Origin: CAYVBE01 sp964448935 | GTDB taxonomy: Bacteria > Planctomycetota > Brocadiia > SM23-32 | Direction of reading: 5' to 3' | NCBI GenBank assembly: GCA_964448935.1 | Contig: CAYVBE010000198.1 | Location: 1 to 7,347 of the forward strand | Length of the DNA: 7,347 bases | In this document: positions 1 to 4,842 of the stretch, in pieces | How the letters are laid out: each line of letters starts with the position of its first letter | Numbering within the stretch: position 1 is the stretch's first letter | Position numbers and translations under genes: made by a program | The notes under the pieces: generated by a model | Database searches by the model: none | Seen by the model: only the letters and a program-made list of their open reading frames with translations | Told to the model about the DNA's origin: nothing

Positions 1-73
1 TGCTGTATTCCGTCCGCGGCACTCGCCGCGGCATCTCCAGATGGATCGCCGCCCACCCGTCCTCAAAAGACAT
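1..73 (-). CDS. URO-D superfamily-like protein, N-terminal fragment (runs off the window)
   Basis: Twenty-four codons on the minus strand from ATG at 73 to the window edge, with the rest outside. The start is supported by GGGAG at 86-82, eight bases upstream. The peptide begins MSFEDGWAAIHLEMPRRVPR and continues TEYS. Its core A-I-H-L-E-M-P-R-R-V-P aligns with A-L-A-L-R-E-P-D-R-V-P near the N-terminus of the URO-D-like protein encoded at 4843-5910, sharing A, L, P, R, V and P. The pattern 'A-x-x-L-x-x-P-x-R-V-P' is the usual opening of corrinoid-type methyltransferase or uroporphyrinogen-decarboxylase-like proteins, which planctomycetes carry in many paralogues. The family call therefore rests on one short motif. 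No catalytic residue lies inside the window. The same minus frame stays open upstream to 850, but that part looks non-coding, so 73 is preferred as the start. Confidence 0.55.
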   Translation of the reverse strand, partial: MSFEDGWAAIHLEMPRRVPRTEYS

Positions 74-156
74 CCTGCCCTCTCCCGTGAAAGCTCCGAT
101 GCGTGCCTGCCACGTTACGGGCCACGCCCCCGACGCGCAAGCGCAGCCGTGTGCCG

Positions 157-216
157 TTCGCTTCCCGCCGTTCGCCGTTACTTCGTCCTTCGCCCTTCGC
201 TCTTCGACCTTCCGCC
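157..216. repeat. Heptanucleotide TTCG-type tandem repeat
   Basis: TTCG occurs at 182, 189, 196 and 203 with exact 7-bp spacing, and a fifth unit at 210 reads TTCC. Two further TTCG occurrences at 157 and 171 are 14 bp apart, but out of phase with the main block. The consensus is roughly TTCGNCC, read on the minus strand as GGNCGAA. Such degenerate heptads arise by slipped-strand replication. The tract does not lie in a recognised gene. Confidence 0.7.
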
Positions 217-230
217 GGCCCCGCCGGCGG
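212..230. repeat. Perfect 8-bp inverted repeat with a CCC loop
   Basis: CCGCCGGC (212-219) and GCCGGCGG (223-230) are exact reverse complements separated by three bases. No T-run follows on either strand, so a classical intrinsic terminator is unlikely. It directly abuts the heptad tract. Confidence 0.6.
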
Positions 231-288
231 GATGTCCGCATAGACCGAGAAAACAGAGCGGCCCGGTACATTCGCGCCAGAAAATGCC

Positions 289-316
289 TTGACATGGCCC
301 CCCGCGCACCCATAAT
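289..316 (+). promoter_or_regulatory. Predicted sigma-70-type promoter (TTGACA, 16 bp, CATAAT)
   Basis: TTGACA at 289-294 matches the -35 consensus perfectly. After 16 bases comes CATAAT at 311-316, five of six to the -10 consensus. Transcription would start near 322-324 and run rightwards through copy 1 of the 59-bp element and the inverted repeats. No convincing protein gene starts soon downstream. The product could be an untranslated RNA, or the promoter may be a relic of a displaced gene. Confidence 0.5.
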
Positions 317-362
317 GGCTGCCGCTATGGAAAGCGTGAAAAACCAGGGGCGAAATATAAAG
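304..362 (+). repeat. 59-bp element, copy 1
   Basis: Aligns without gaps to 2060-2118, with 47 of 59 bases identical (about 80%) and 9 of the 12 differences being transitions. The element runs from just before the -10 box, through a block GCTATGG-AAGCGTGA, to CCAGGG-CGAAATAT. In copy 2 that end is an AGGGA Shine-Dalgarno and an ATG. Here the corresponding triplet is ATA, so copy 1 cannot start translation at the same place. The differences show no excess at any codon position, which argues for conservation at DNA or RNA level, not for a peptide. Confidence 0.75.
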
Positions 363-363
363 T

Positions 364-424
364 CGACTCTCGACAAGACCTGGCACGGTGGCTTCGACAT
401 TGCAGAGAGAACTGGCGAGAGTCG
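364..424. repeat. 9-bp inverted repeat spanning 61 nt
   Basis: CGACTCTCG (364-372) and CGAGAGTCG (416-424) are exact reverse complements 43 bases apart. They immediately follow copy 1 of the 59-bp element and precede the strong hairpin at 434-467. A transcript from the promoter at 289-316 would contain both structures. This could be a structured RNA or coincidence. Confidence 0.45.
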
Positions 425-433
425 CGGGACGAC

Positions 434-467
434 TTTGGAGTGCGGCGGCTTGACGCCGCACTCCGAA
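434..467. repeat. Strong REP-like palindromic hairpin
   Basis: GGAGTGCGGCG (437-447) pairs perfectly with CGCCGCACTCC (454-464) around the loop GCTTGA. The stem extends outward by a T-G wobble and two T-A pairs to 434/467. It lies outside genes and is compact, as expected of a repetitive extragenic palindrome. From memory, near-identical GGAGTGCGGCGGCTTGACGC units recur in planctomycete genomes, but this cannot be checked here. An A-run follows on the plus strand, so on the minus strand (TTTTTCGGAGTG...) there is a T-run before the stem and only CAAAGTC after it. It is therefore a weak terminator candidate. Confidence 0.6.
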
Positions 468-749
468 AAACAGACCGCCCGAGCCTCGTCCGCCGTCCGG
501 CAGTACGTTGCACTTTCAGACCTTACGACCTCGCAACGGAGAACCTCCCGCCAGGGCTCCCTTGCGCAGGTGCATTTAAGTCGGCGTTTTTGTCTCTCGG
601 TCCTGTGAAGGCGGTCCACAGGCAGCAGACTCCGCGGAAGATGTCGAAAGCCGAGATAAAGGGCGAAGGAGAAAACGACAGCCATCATCAGGAGCACGGA
701 GCGCACGAGATGAACGCCGCCCTTTCCAGTATCCGCGAGAGCGGGACTG

Positions 750-778
750 TTGAAACGGTCTATCGGGCATTCTGCAAT
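750..778 (+). promoter_or_regulatory. Predicted promoter for the 810-1409 gene
   Basis: TTGAAA (750-755, five of six to the -35 consensus), then 17 bases, then TGCAAT (773-778, four of six to the -10 consensus). The implied start of transcription near 785 leaves a leader of about 25 nt before the ATG at 810, enough for the GGAGA ribosome binding site at 798-802. Confidence 0.45.
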
Positions 779-809
779 TGAGGCGGGACTTGAATCCGGA
801 GAACGTACT

Positions 810-1409
810 ATGTGCCGCACACCCACCGAAAACGCCTCGGCTGATCCCGATCATGTCCGACGCAATGCCCGGGGCAGGCGCGGCAGCGGACGGGTGATCG
901 TCGTCGGCCTGGCAATAGCTGTTCCCCTGGCCGCCGTCGCTGCGGTTTTGCTGCTGGGATTCGGGGTTTTCCTGCAAAAACTCAACGAAACGATCGAGCG
1001 ACAAGCTCGACTCGAACAAATGATGTTCAGGGTTATAGCCACAATGTCGGCGGATTCCGTGGAGGAAGTAACGGTCTCCGATGACATCAGGGGCCAGGTC
1101 CTTGCAAGACTCACGGAGCCGCAGAAACTGACCACATTTGTGAACGCGTTGCAGGACGTCGAGAAGTGGCCGTCGAATCTCCCGCGGCTTCGCGGCAGAT
1201 ACTATGTGGTGCTTAAGCTGGACAACGGCTGGCCATTGGAATATATATTCCAACCGGGAGAAGATGGGCGGGTCTATATCCATTTCATCAGCGAGAAGGG
1301 CGAAGTGCTCGCCCATCCCGACCAGGCTAATCCATGGGCGTATCTGAACTTCGGCACGGTTCGGAGCGATGCGCTGTACGCCTGGATGCAACAGAATGGG
1401 CTGCTATAG
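810..1409 (+). CDS. Hypothetical single-pass membrane protein
   Basis: A 199-residue protein of unknown function. The start at 810 is chosen over an in-frame ATG at 750 because GGAGA (798-802) sits seven bases upstream and the predicted promoter lies between the two. Residues 1-27 are polar and rich in Arg, followed by one hydrophobic helix at about 28-55 (VIVVGLAIAVPLAAVAAVLL...), so an N-in, C-out orientation is expected. A short helical stretch (KLNETIERQARLEQ) follows. The rest is a soluble domain of about 140 residues ending in aromatic-rich beta-like segments (RYYVVLKLDNG, WPLEYIFQPGEDGRVYIHFI). The C-terminal domain probably faces the periplasm or cell surface. No catalytic motif is recognised. 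Codon bias is weaker than in the right-hand enzymes, with many A/T-ending codons, consistent with a poorly conserved or lightly expressed gene. Confidence 0.72.
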   Translation: MCRTPTENASADPDHVRRNARGRRGSGRVIVVGLAIAVPLAAVAAVLLLGFGVFLQKLNETIERQARLEQMMFRVIATMSADSVEEVTVSDDIRGQVLARLTEPQKLTTFVNALQDVEKWPSNLPRLRGRYYVVLKLDNGWPLEYIFQPGEDGRVYIHFISEKGEVLAHPDQANPWAYLNFGTVRSDALYAWMQQNGLL

Positions 1410-1410
1410 A

Positions 1411-1434
1411 GGGCAGCCGGTGACCATGCTGCCC
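1411..1434 (+). terminator. Stem-loop just after the 810-1409 gene
   Basis: GGGCAGC (1411-1417) and GCTGCCC (1428-1434) form a perfect 7-bp stem with a 10-nt loop, starting two bases after the TAG stop. It is followed by CCC and not by a T-run. It may slow RNA decay or aid termination, but it is not a canonical intrinsic terminator. Confidence 0.35.
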
Positions 1435-1491
1435 CCCTCGCATAGAACTGATCTGGGCTTTGCGAGTTGCTCCCGGGGCATCAAATCATGT

Positions 1492-1496
1492 GGAGG
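1492..1496 (+). promoter_or_regulatory. Ribosome binding site fixing the start of the 1506-2045 gene
   Basis: GGAGG lies nine bases before the ATG at 1506. The longer frame could begin at TTG 1467 or ATG 1488, but neither has such a site, and this one would fall inside those versions. Confidence 0.6.
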
Positions 1497-1505
1497 GTGG
1501 CGCTG

Positions 1506-2045
1506 ATGTCCGACGTTACAGAAGGACGTGAGAAAGAGCTGCCTTTGTCCGTGTTTATTGGAGCCGGGCTGTGGATCGCAATTGGGGCTTTCGCACTCCT
1601 TGCGTGCGTGCTCACCCTCTTGACAGCCTTCAAAGTTAGCCGAGTGTATCCGGAAACGCTCAGCGGCGGAGCATCTGCGAAGACCCTCGCGGCTGGAATA
1701 GCGGCGGGGACCCTCGGCCTCGTGTGGGTAACCGCGGGCGTCAGCCTTCTGAGACGCAAGGACTGGGCCAGAAAGGTCGTGCGCTTCTTCACTGCACTTG
1801 CTCTGGCCGGGTTCGTCGCATTAGGACTCTTCTGGATAATCGCGATAGCGGCCAGTCCGGCTTTCGGCGACGAGAACTGGTTTGAACTTGTCGCGGCGGC
1901 CGTTGGCGTGTTCAACGCCGCTGTGTTTGCAGTGCCGCTTGCTATCCTCCTCCGCAAGCTGGGCACACCCGTTGCCAGAGACGCAATGCGGTCCCGTGCG
2001 CAGGCGACCTCGCCCTCCGAAGTCGGTGGAGGCGATACTTGCTGA
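1506..2045 (+). CDS. Hypothetical four-helix integral membrane protein
   Basis: A 179-residue protein of unknown function with four predicted membrane helices, at about residues 15-40, 61-82, 93-117 and 126-149. A short polar N-terminus (MSDVTEGREKELP) precedes them. The loop between helices 2 and 3 is basic (LLRRKDWARKVVR) and should face the cytoplasm, placing both termini inside. The C-terminal 30 residues are polar and probably disordered. The 'RRKDWAR' loop is common in small bacterial membrane proteins of unassigned role, where a short basic Trp-containing turn joins two helices. No transporter or enzyme motif is visible. The gene follows the 810-1409 gene by 96 nt on the same strand. 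The stem-loop at 1411-1434 lies between them, so they may be transcribed separately. The last bases overlap the region just upstream of copy 2 of the 59-bp element. Confidence 0.75.
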   Translation: MSDVTEGREKELPLSVFIGAGLWIAIGAFALLACVLTLLTAFKVSRVYPETLSGGASAKTLAAGIAAGTLGLVWVTAGVSLLRRKDWARKVVRFFTALALAGFVALGLFWIIAIAASPAFGDENWFELVAAAVGVFNAAVFAVPLAILLRKLGTPVARDAMRSRAQATSPSEVGGGDTC

Positions 2046-2059
2046 GGCCGCGCCGGCCG

Positions 2060-2118
2060 GCGCACTTACAATGGCCGGGGCTATGGGAAGCGTGAGAGAC
2101 CAGGGACGAAATATGACG
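2060..2118 (+). repeat. 59-bp element, copy 2
   Basis: The second copy of the element at 304-362, in the same orientation, 47/59 identical. It contains a -10-like TACAAT (2067-2072), the shared GCTATGGGAAGCGTGA block, then AGGGA (2102-2106) and ATG (2113-2115) with six bases between, which is a good translation start. Upstream, the TTGACA of copy 1 corresponds to TTGCTG (2039-2044). The spacing to the -10 is 22 and not 16, as if six bases (CGGCCG-like) were inserted, so this copy may be a weaker promoter. Confidence 0.75.
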
Positions 2119-2355
2119 GGTGAAGTGCGAAGTAACAGCAACAGCGTCGGCCCCCGGAGCGCCAGTTTTGCCGCGGGCGGACCGTTTGACCTGCCTACGT
2201 CGCTGGAATTGCCGCCCAGTACGCCAGATGCACTTGCCGTCGGTGCGCCGGGAAATCTCTACGTCGGGCTGGGGTATGTGGCCAAGCGCGCCATAGTGGG
2301 TATCCAGCAGACCACCGGCGAGGATCAAGAAACGAAGAAGGACCGCGCCGAGTAG
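2113..2355 (+). CDS. Possible small hypothetical protein starting inside the 59-bp element
   Basis: An 80-codon frame. The start at 2113 is chosen because AGGGA (2102-2106) is ideally spaced; an in-frame ATG at 2083 lacks such a site. The N-terminal half is rich in Ser, Pro and Ala (SNSNSVGPRSASFAAGG), the middle reads PGNLYVGLGYVAKRAIVGIQ, and the end is charged (GEDQETKKDRAE). There is no signal peptide, membrane helix or known motif. Codon use is plausible but not strongly biased. The frame also stays open upstream into the preceding gene, so openness alone is weak evidence. The main support is the translation start. It could equally be chance sequence behind a mobile or regulatory element. 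Confidence 0.4.
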   Translation: MTGEVRSNSNSVGPRSASFAAGGPFDLPTSLELPPSTPDALAVGAPGNLYVGLGYVAKRAIVGIQQTTGEDQETKKDRAE

Positions 2356-2417
2356 GTCGGCGGCTGAATAAAGAACATGGGCCCCTTCGAACCGGGGGCG
2401 GAGCGGCGGCTAAGCAC

Positions 2418-2663
2418 GTGCAATGCGACCTAACCGTGGACTGGACCTACACCCGGGAGGCCCATGGAGACCTGAAGGTCGGGGAGACCCAGAAGTACGG
2501 CAACATCACCGACCGGACCGTCACCTACACCTACAAGGCCAGGGAACCCGGCGGTTCCTTGCAGTTTGGCCACCGCCAGGTTGCCATAGGCAAGGGGCGC
2601 AAGCCCCGCCGCTGCCCGTTGTCTTGCATCCCCGGCCGCCGGGCGGTACCCTTGGCTGCGTAG
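2418..2663 (+). CDS. Doubtful short ORF or coding remnant before the DUF4013-like gene
   Basis: A frame of 81 codons from GTG 2418. The first 45 codons look strongly coding, with G or C at nearly every third position, and give a balanced peptide (VDWTYTREAHGDLKVGETQK, then YGNITDRTVTYTYKAREPGG). After about 2550 the peptide turns into Arg/Pro-rich sequence running through two hairpins (2589-2610 and 2631-2643), unlike a real protein end. There is no good ribosome binding site and no recognised family. This fits the 3'-truncated remnant of a larger beta-rich protein fused to intergenic sequence. The TAG stop (2661-2663) ends 10 nt before the next gene and overlaps its AGGA site, so translational coupling is possible if it is expressed. 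Confidence 0.3.
   Translation: MQCDLTVDWTYTREAHGDLKVGETQKYGNITDRTVTYTYKAREPGGSLQFGHRQVAIGKGRKPRRCPLSCIPGRRAVPLAA
2589..2610 (+). repeat. Stem-loop with a GCAA tetraloop
   Basis: GGGGC (2594-2598) and GCCCC (2603-2607) close a GCAA loop of the stable GNRA class. Outer GGC/GCC pairs (2589-2591 with 2608-2610) enclose an AA bulge. A second small palindrome, CCCGG-CCG-CCGGG, follows at 2631-2643. Both precede the DUF4013-like gene and could fold in its leader. Confidence 0.45.
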
Positions 2664-2673
2664 GACGGGGCCG

Positions 2674-3426
2674 ATGATGCCTTCACGACGGGCGCCGGCG
2701 ATGAGTAAAGCTACTTCCCACGGCGTGCGCAACAACTTCCTCCTTCACTATCTCTCCGCGTTTCTGTATCCCATCCGGGGGATGGGTCTTTTGCTCCTGT
2801 TTCTGGGAACCGTCTCTTTCTGCGCGGTGACCACTTTCCTGCACATCTTCTCCCTGGGGCGCCTCGGGGCGATCATTCTTCTTCTGATAGTGGCATATGG
2901 GATCGCTTGCTTGATGAAGGTAATTCAGGCCACAGTAGGCGGCGAGGACGAACTGCCCGATTGGCCGGATGTCACGGCCCCGCAGGGCGAGATTGCTCAT
3001 TACTGCCTGCTCTTCGTGGGGACCCTGGCGTTCTGCGCCCTGCCCCTGCTGGGGTTGTGGATGGCACGCGCCGCCTGGGGACTGGAGATTTCGCCGTGCA
3101 CCCCGGCGATTGTGGCGCTGCCGTGCGTTCTCTACGCGCCCATGGGCCTGTTGAGCGTGGTCGTTATGGACAGCCTGGCCGGGCTCAACCCGCTGCACGT
3201 GATTCCGTCCATTCTGAGAATTCCCATTCCTTACCTCATGGCGTGTGGGGCGCTTTGGCTGGCGGGCAGCCTGCCGTGGACATTGCTCTACTACATCCCC
3301 GGCCCCTGGTTCATGCGCTACCCGGCGGGCGTATTGCTCGTGCTCTATTCGCTCACGGTGCAGGCCCGTCTGATCGGCCTCATCTCCTGGGCCAATAGGA
3401 AGAAGCTCGGCTGGCTGAAACCGTAA
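2674..3426 (+). CDS. Six-helix membrane protein, DUF4013-like
   Basis: A 250-residue integral membrane protein. Predicted helices lie at about residues 34-60, 63-86, 105-130, 142-165, 183-204 and 214-238. It resembles the DUF4013-type family often seen in planctomycetes: a start with YPIRGMG at 32-38, the conserved-looking loop IQATVGGEDELPDWPDV at 84-100 after helix 2, and a tail ARLIGLISWANRKKLGWL ending the last helix. The function of that family is unknown. The family call is from memory and is moderate in confidence. The start at 2674 is preferred for AGGA at 2662-2665, eight bases upstream. ATG 2677 and ATG 2701 are alternatives, and only the latter would drop the basic leader MMPSRRAPA. 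It ends 79 nt before the alpha-galactosidase, which has its own promoter, so the two are probably separate units. Confidence 0.8.
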   Translation: MMPSRRAPAMSKATSHGVRNNFLLHYLSAFLYPIRGMGLLLLFLGTVSFCAVTTFLHIFSLGRLGAIILLLIVAYGIACLMKVIQATVGGEDELPDWPDVTAPQGEIAHYCLLFVGTLAFCALPLLGLWMARAAWGLEISPCTPAIVALPCVLYAPMGLLSVVVMDSLAGLNPLHVIPSILRIPIPYLMACGALWLAGSLPWTLLYYIPGPWFMRYPAGVLLVLYSLTVQARLIGLISWANRKKLGWLKP

Positions 3427-3432
3427 AGGCGA

Positions 3433-3460
3433 TTGCCCGGCCCACGAGAACGTCTATAAT
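3433..3460 (+). promoter_or_regulatory. Predicted promoter for the alpha-galactosidase gene
   Basis: TATAAT at 3455-3460 is a perfect -10 box. TTGCCC at 3433-3438 matches the -35 consensus at four of six, with a 16-bp spacer. Transcription would start near 3467 and give a leader of about 40 nt containing the AGGAG ribosome binding site at 3494-3498. No obvious operator palindrome overlaps it. Confidence 0.6.
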
Positions 3461-3505
3461 GCCCTCTTTCCCGCGCATCTTTGCCATCGAACCAGGAGCG
3501 CAGAC

Positions 3506-4636
3506 ATGCTGGCCGCGACGCCGCCGATGGGTTGGAATAGCTGGAATACGTTCGGACCGGACATTGACGAGGAGATCGTCCGCGAGACCGCCGACGCCTT
3601 CGTCGAGGAGGGCCTGCGCGAGGCAGGCTACGAGTACGTGGTCATAGACGACCTCTGGGAGGCCGACGAGCGGGATGAGAACGGCCGACTGGCGGCCCAT
3701 CCGGAGAAGTTCCCCGGCGGCATGAAGGCCCTGGCGGACTACGTCCACGAGAGAGGGCTGAAGTTCGGCATCTACTCCTGCGCGGGCACGCTGACCTGCG
3801 CCGGCCGGCCGGCGAGCTACGGATACGAGGAGGAGGACGCCCGGACCTTCGCCGAGTGGGGCGTGGATTTCCTGAAATACGACTTCTGTTTCCACCCGGT
3901 GGGCGTGGACGGACGGCTCTGCTACGAGCGCATGGGGCAGGCACTGCGCGCCACGGGCCGCCCCATCGTCTTCAGCCTCTGCGAGTGGGGCTCGATGAAG
4001 CCCTGGCTCTGGGCCGGGTCGCGCGCCGGAGGGCACATGTGGCGGACCACGGGCGACATCAAAGATAGCTGGGAATCGGTCTCCAGCATCGGTTTCGAAC
4101 GGCAGCAGGATTTGCACCCCTACGCGGGACCGGGGCACTGGAACGATCCCGACATGCTGGTGGTGGGCATGGGGGGCGAGGGCCACGTGGCCAGGGGCGG
4201 CTGCACGTTCGAGGAATACCGCACACACATCACCCTCTGGTGCATCCTGGCCGCGCCGCTGATGATCGGCTGCGACGTGCGCGACATGGACGACCAGACG
4301 CGCCAGATACTGCTGAATCCCGAGGTGATCGCGGTGGACCAGGACCCGACGGGCCGCCAGGGATACCGCCTGGGCAACCAGGGGCGCGGCGTGGAGATAT
4401 GGAAGAAGCCCCTGGCGGACGGCTCGATCGCGGTGGGCATGTTCTGCCGGCACGACGATCACGGCGGGCAGGCCATCGTGCCCTGGGAGTCCATCGGCCT
4501 GCACGACCGCCGCCCCTGCCTGGTGCGCGACCTCTGGGCGCGCGAGGACGTGGGCGTCTTCACCCGGCGGTTCATCGCGGAGATCCCGGAGGCCCACGCG
4601 TGCCGGCTGCTTAAACTGACGCCGCAGGGCGACTGA
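3506..4636 (+). CDS. Glycoside hydrolase family 27 alpha-galactosidase
   Basis: A 376-residue retaining glycosidase expected to release terminal alpha-linked galactose. The TIM-barrel domain opens with TPPMGWNSWN (5-14) and runs to about 275. IDDLW (47-51) supplies the paired Asp that bind the sugar. The nucleophile is Asp126 in FLKYDFC (122-128). The acid/base is Asp184 in WRTTGDIKDSW (179-189). SLCEWG (157-162), HWNDPDMLVVG (211-221) and AAPLMIGCDVR (249-259) are further family blocks. AVDQDPTGRQG (276-286) leads into the C-terminal beta-sandwich. SLCEWG and WRTTGDI resemble plant and bacterial alpha-galactosidases, though alpha-N-acetylgalactosaminidase or beta-L-arabinopyranosidase activity cannot be excluded. 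AGGAG (3494-3498) lies seven bases before the ATG. There is no signal peptide, since conserved sequence starts at residue 5, so the enzyme should be cytoplasmic and act on imported oligosaccharides or glycosides. Confidence 0.95.
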   Translation: MLAATPPMGWNSWNTFGPDIDEEIVRETADAFVEEGLREAGYEYVVIDDLWEADERDENGRLAAHPEKFPGGMKALADYVHERGLKFGIYSCAGTLTCAGRPASYGYEEEDARTFAEWGVDFLKYDFCFHPVGVDGRLCYERMGQALRATGRPIVFSLCEWGSMKPWLWAGSRAGGHMWRTTGDIKDSWESVSSIGFERQQDLHPYAGPGHWNDPDMLVVGMGGEGHVARGGCTFEEYRTHITLWCILAAPLMIGCDVRDMDDQTRQILLNPEVIAVDQDPTGRQGYRLGNQGRGVEIWKKPLADGSIAVGMFCRHDDHGGQAIVPWESIGLHDRRPCLVRDLWAREDVGVFTRRFIAEIPEAHACRLLKLTPQGD

Positions 4637-4658
4637 GATTCGTGTGTGAAATCTGAAC

Positions 4659-4677
4659 CCAGGGCTGCGGCCCCTGG
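4659..4677. repeat. Stem-loop 1 between converging genes
   Basis: CCAGGG (4659-4664) pairs with CCCTGG (4672-4677) around a 7-nt loop, 22 bases after the alpha-galactosidase stop. No T-run follows. It may help end transcription of the plus-strand gene. Confidence 0.4.
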
Positions 4678-4698
4678 CCTTGCCGTAGGCTATTATGT

Positions 4699-4717
4699 CT
4701 TGCCCGTTCAGGGCGAG
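4699..4717. repeat. Stem-loop 2 between converging genes
   Basis: CTTGCCC (4699-4705) and GGGCGAG (4711-4717) form a 7-bp stem with one G-T pair and the loop GTTCA. It lies 21 bases after stem-loop 1. Together they look like a compact extragenic palindromic unit, possibly a two-way terminator or a dispersed repeat. The rest of 4637-4842 shows nothing I can name. Confidence 0.4.
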
Positions 4718-4842
4718 CCCGCTTCCCACGTATATCGGCCAAACCGGGGACATATGGCACCCTGTGAGCTTTCCCGGCTCGGTGCGGTGGAGACGTGCCG
4801 GCCCGCGGCGTGCGCTTTGCACCTTCCTCGGGGAGCGGCTTT

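Larger units (their letters stand above)
74..749. other. Long intergenic region rich in repeats, no convincing gene
   Basis: About 680 bases lie between the divergent partial gene at the left edge and the promoter of the 810-1409 gene. Long open frames exist on both strands, but they read straight through inverted repeats and a heptad repeat, have no well-placed ribosome binding sites and give low-complexity Arg/Ser/Pro peptides. What the region holds: the heptad tract at 157-216, a GC hairpin at 212-230, a promoter at 289-316, copy 1 of the 59-bp element at 304-362, an inverted repeat at 364-424 and a strong hairpin at 434-467. From about 470 to 749 I see no structured element. A 46-codon plus-strand frame at 641-781 and a hydrophobic minus-strand frame at 647-706 were considered and not called. 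Confidence 0.6.

Noticed and set aside
327..608. 93-codon plus-strand ORF downstream of the TTGACA/CATAAT promoter
   Set aside because: It reads through two inverted repeats, including the strong hairpin at 434-467, has no good ribosome binding site, and the start position used in the sister 59-bp element is ATA here.
641..781. 46-codon plus-strand ORF (MSKAEIKGEGENDSHHQEHG...)
   Set aside because: The peptide looks reasonable, but there is no well-spaced ribosome binding site, its end contains the predicted promoter of the next gene, and its charged composition mirrors a hydrophobic frame on the other strand.
576..1391. 271-codon minus-strand open frame over the 810-1409 gene
   Set aside because: It shadows the plus-strand gene, which has a promoter, ribosome binding site and a clear membrane helix. 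The C-terminal part is Arg/Ser-rich noise.
1460..1486. Possible promoter TTGCGA/TCAAAT before the 1506-2045 gene
   Set aside because: Both boxes match at only four of six and the spacer is 15 bp, too weak to list.
3380..4822. 480-codon minus-strand open frame opposite the alpha-galactosidase
   Set aside because: It is the antisense shadow of a strongly biased GC-rich gene. The peptide is rich in His, Ala, Arg and Val without family motifs, while the plus strand has a full GH27 enzyme.
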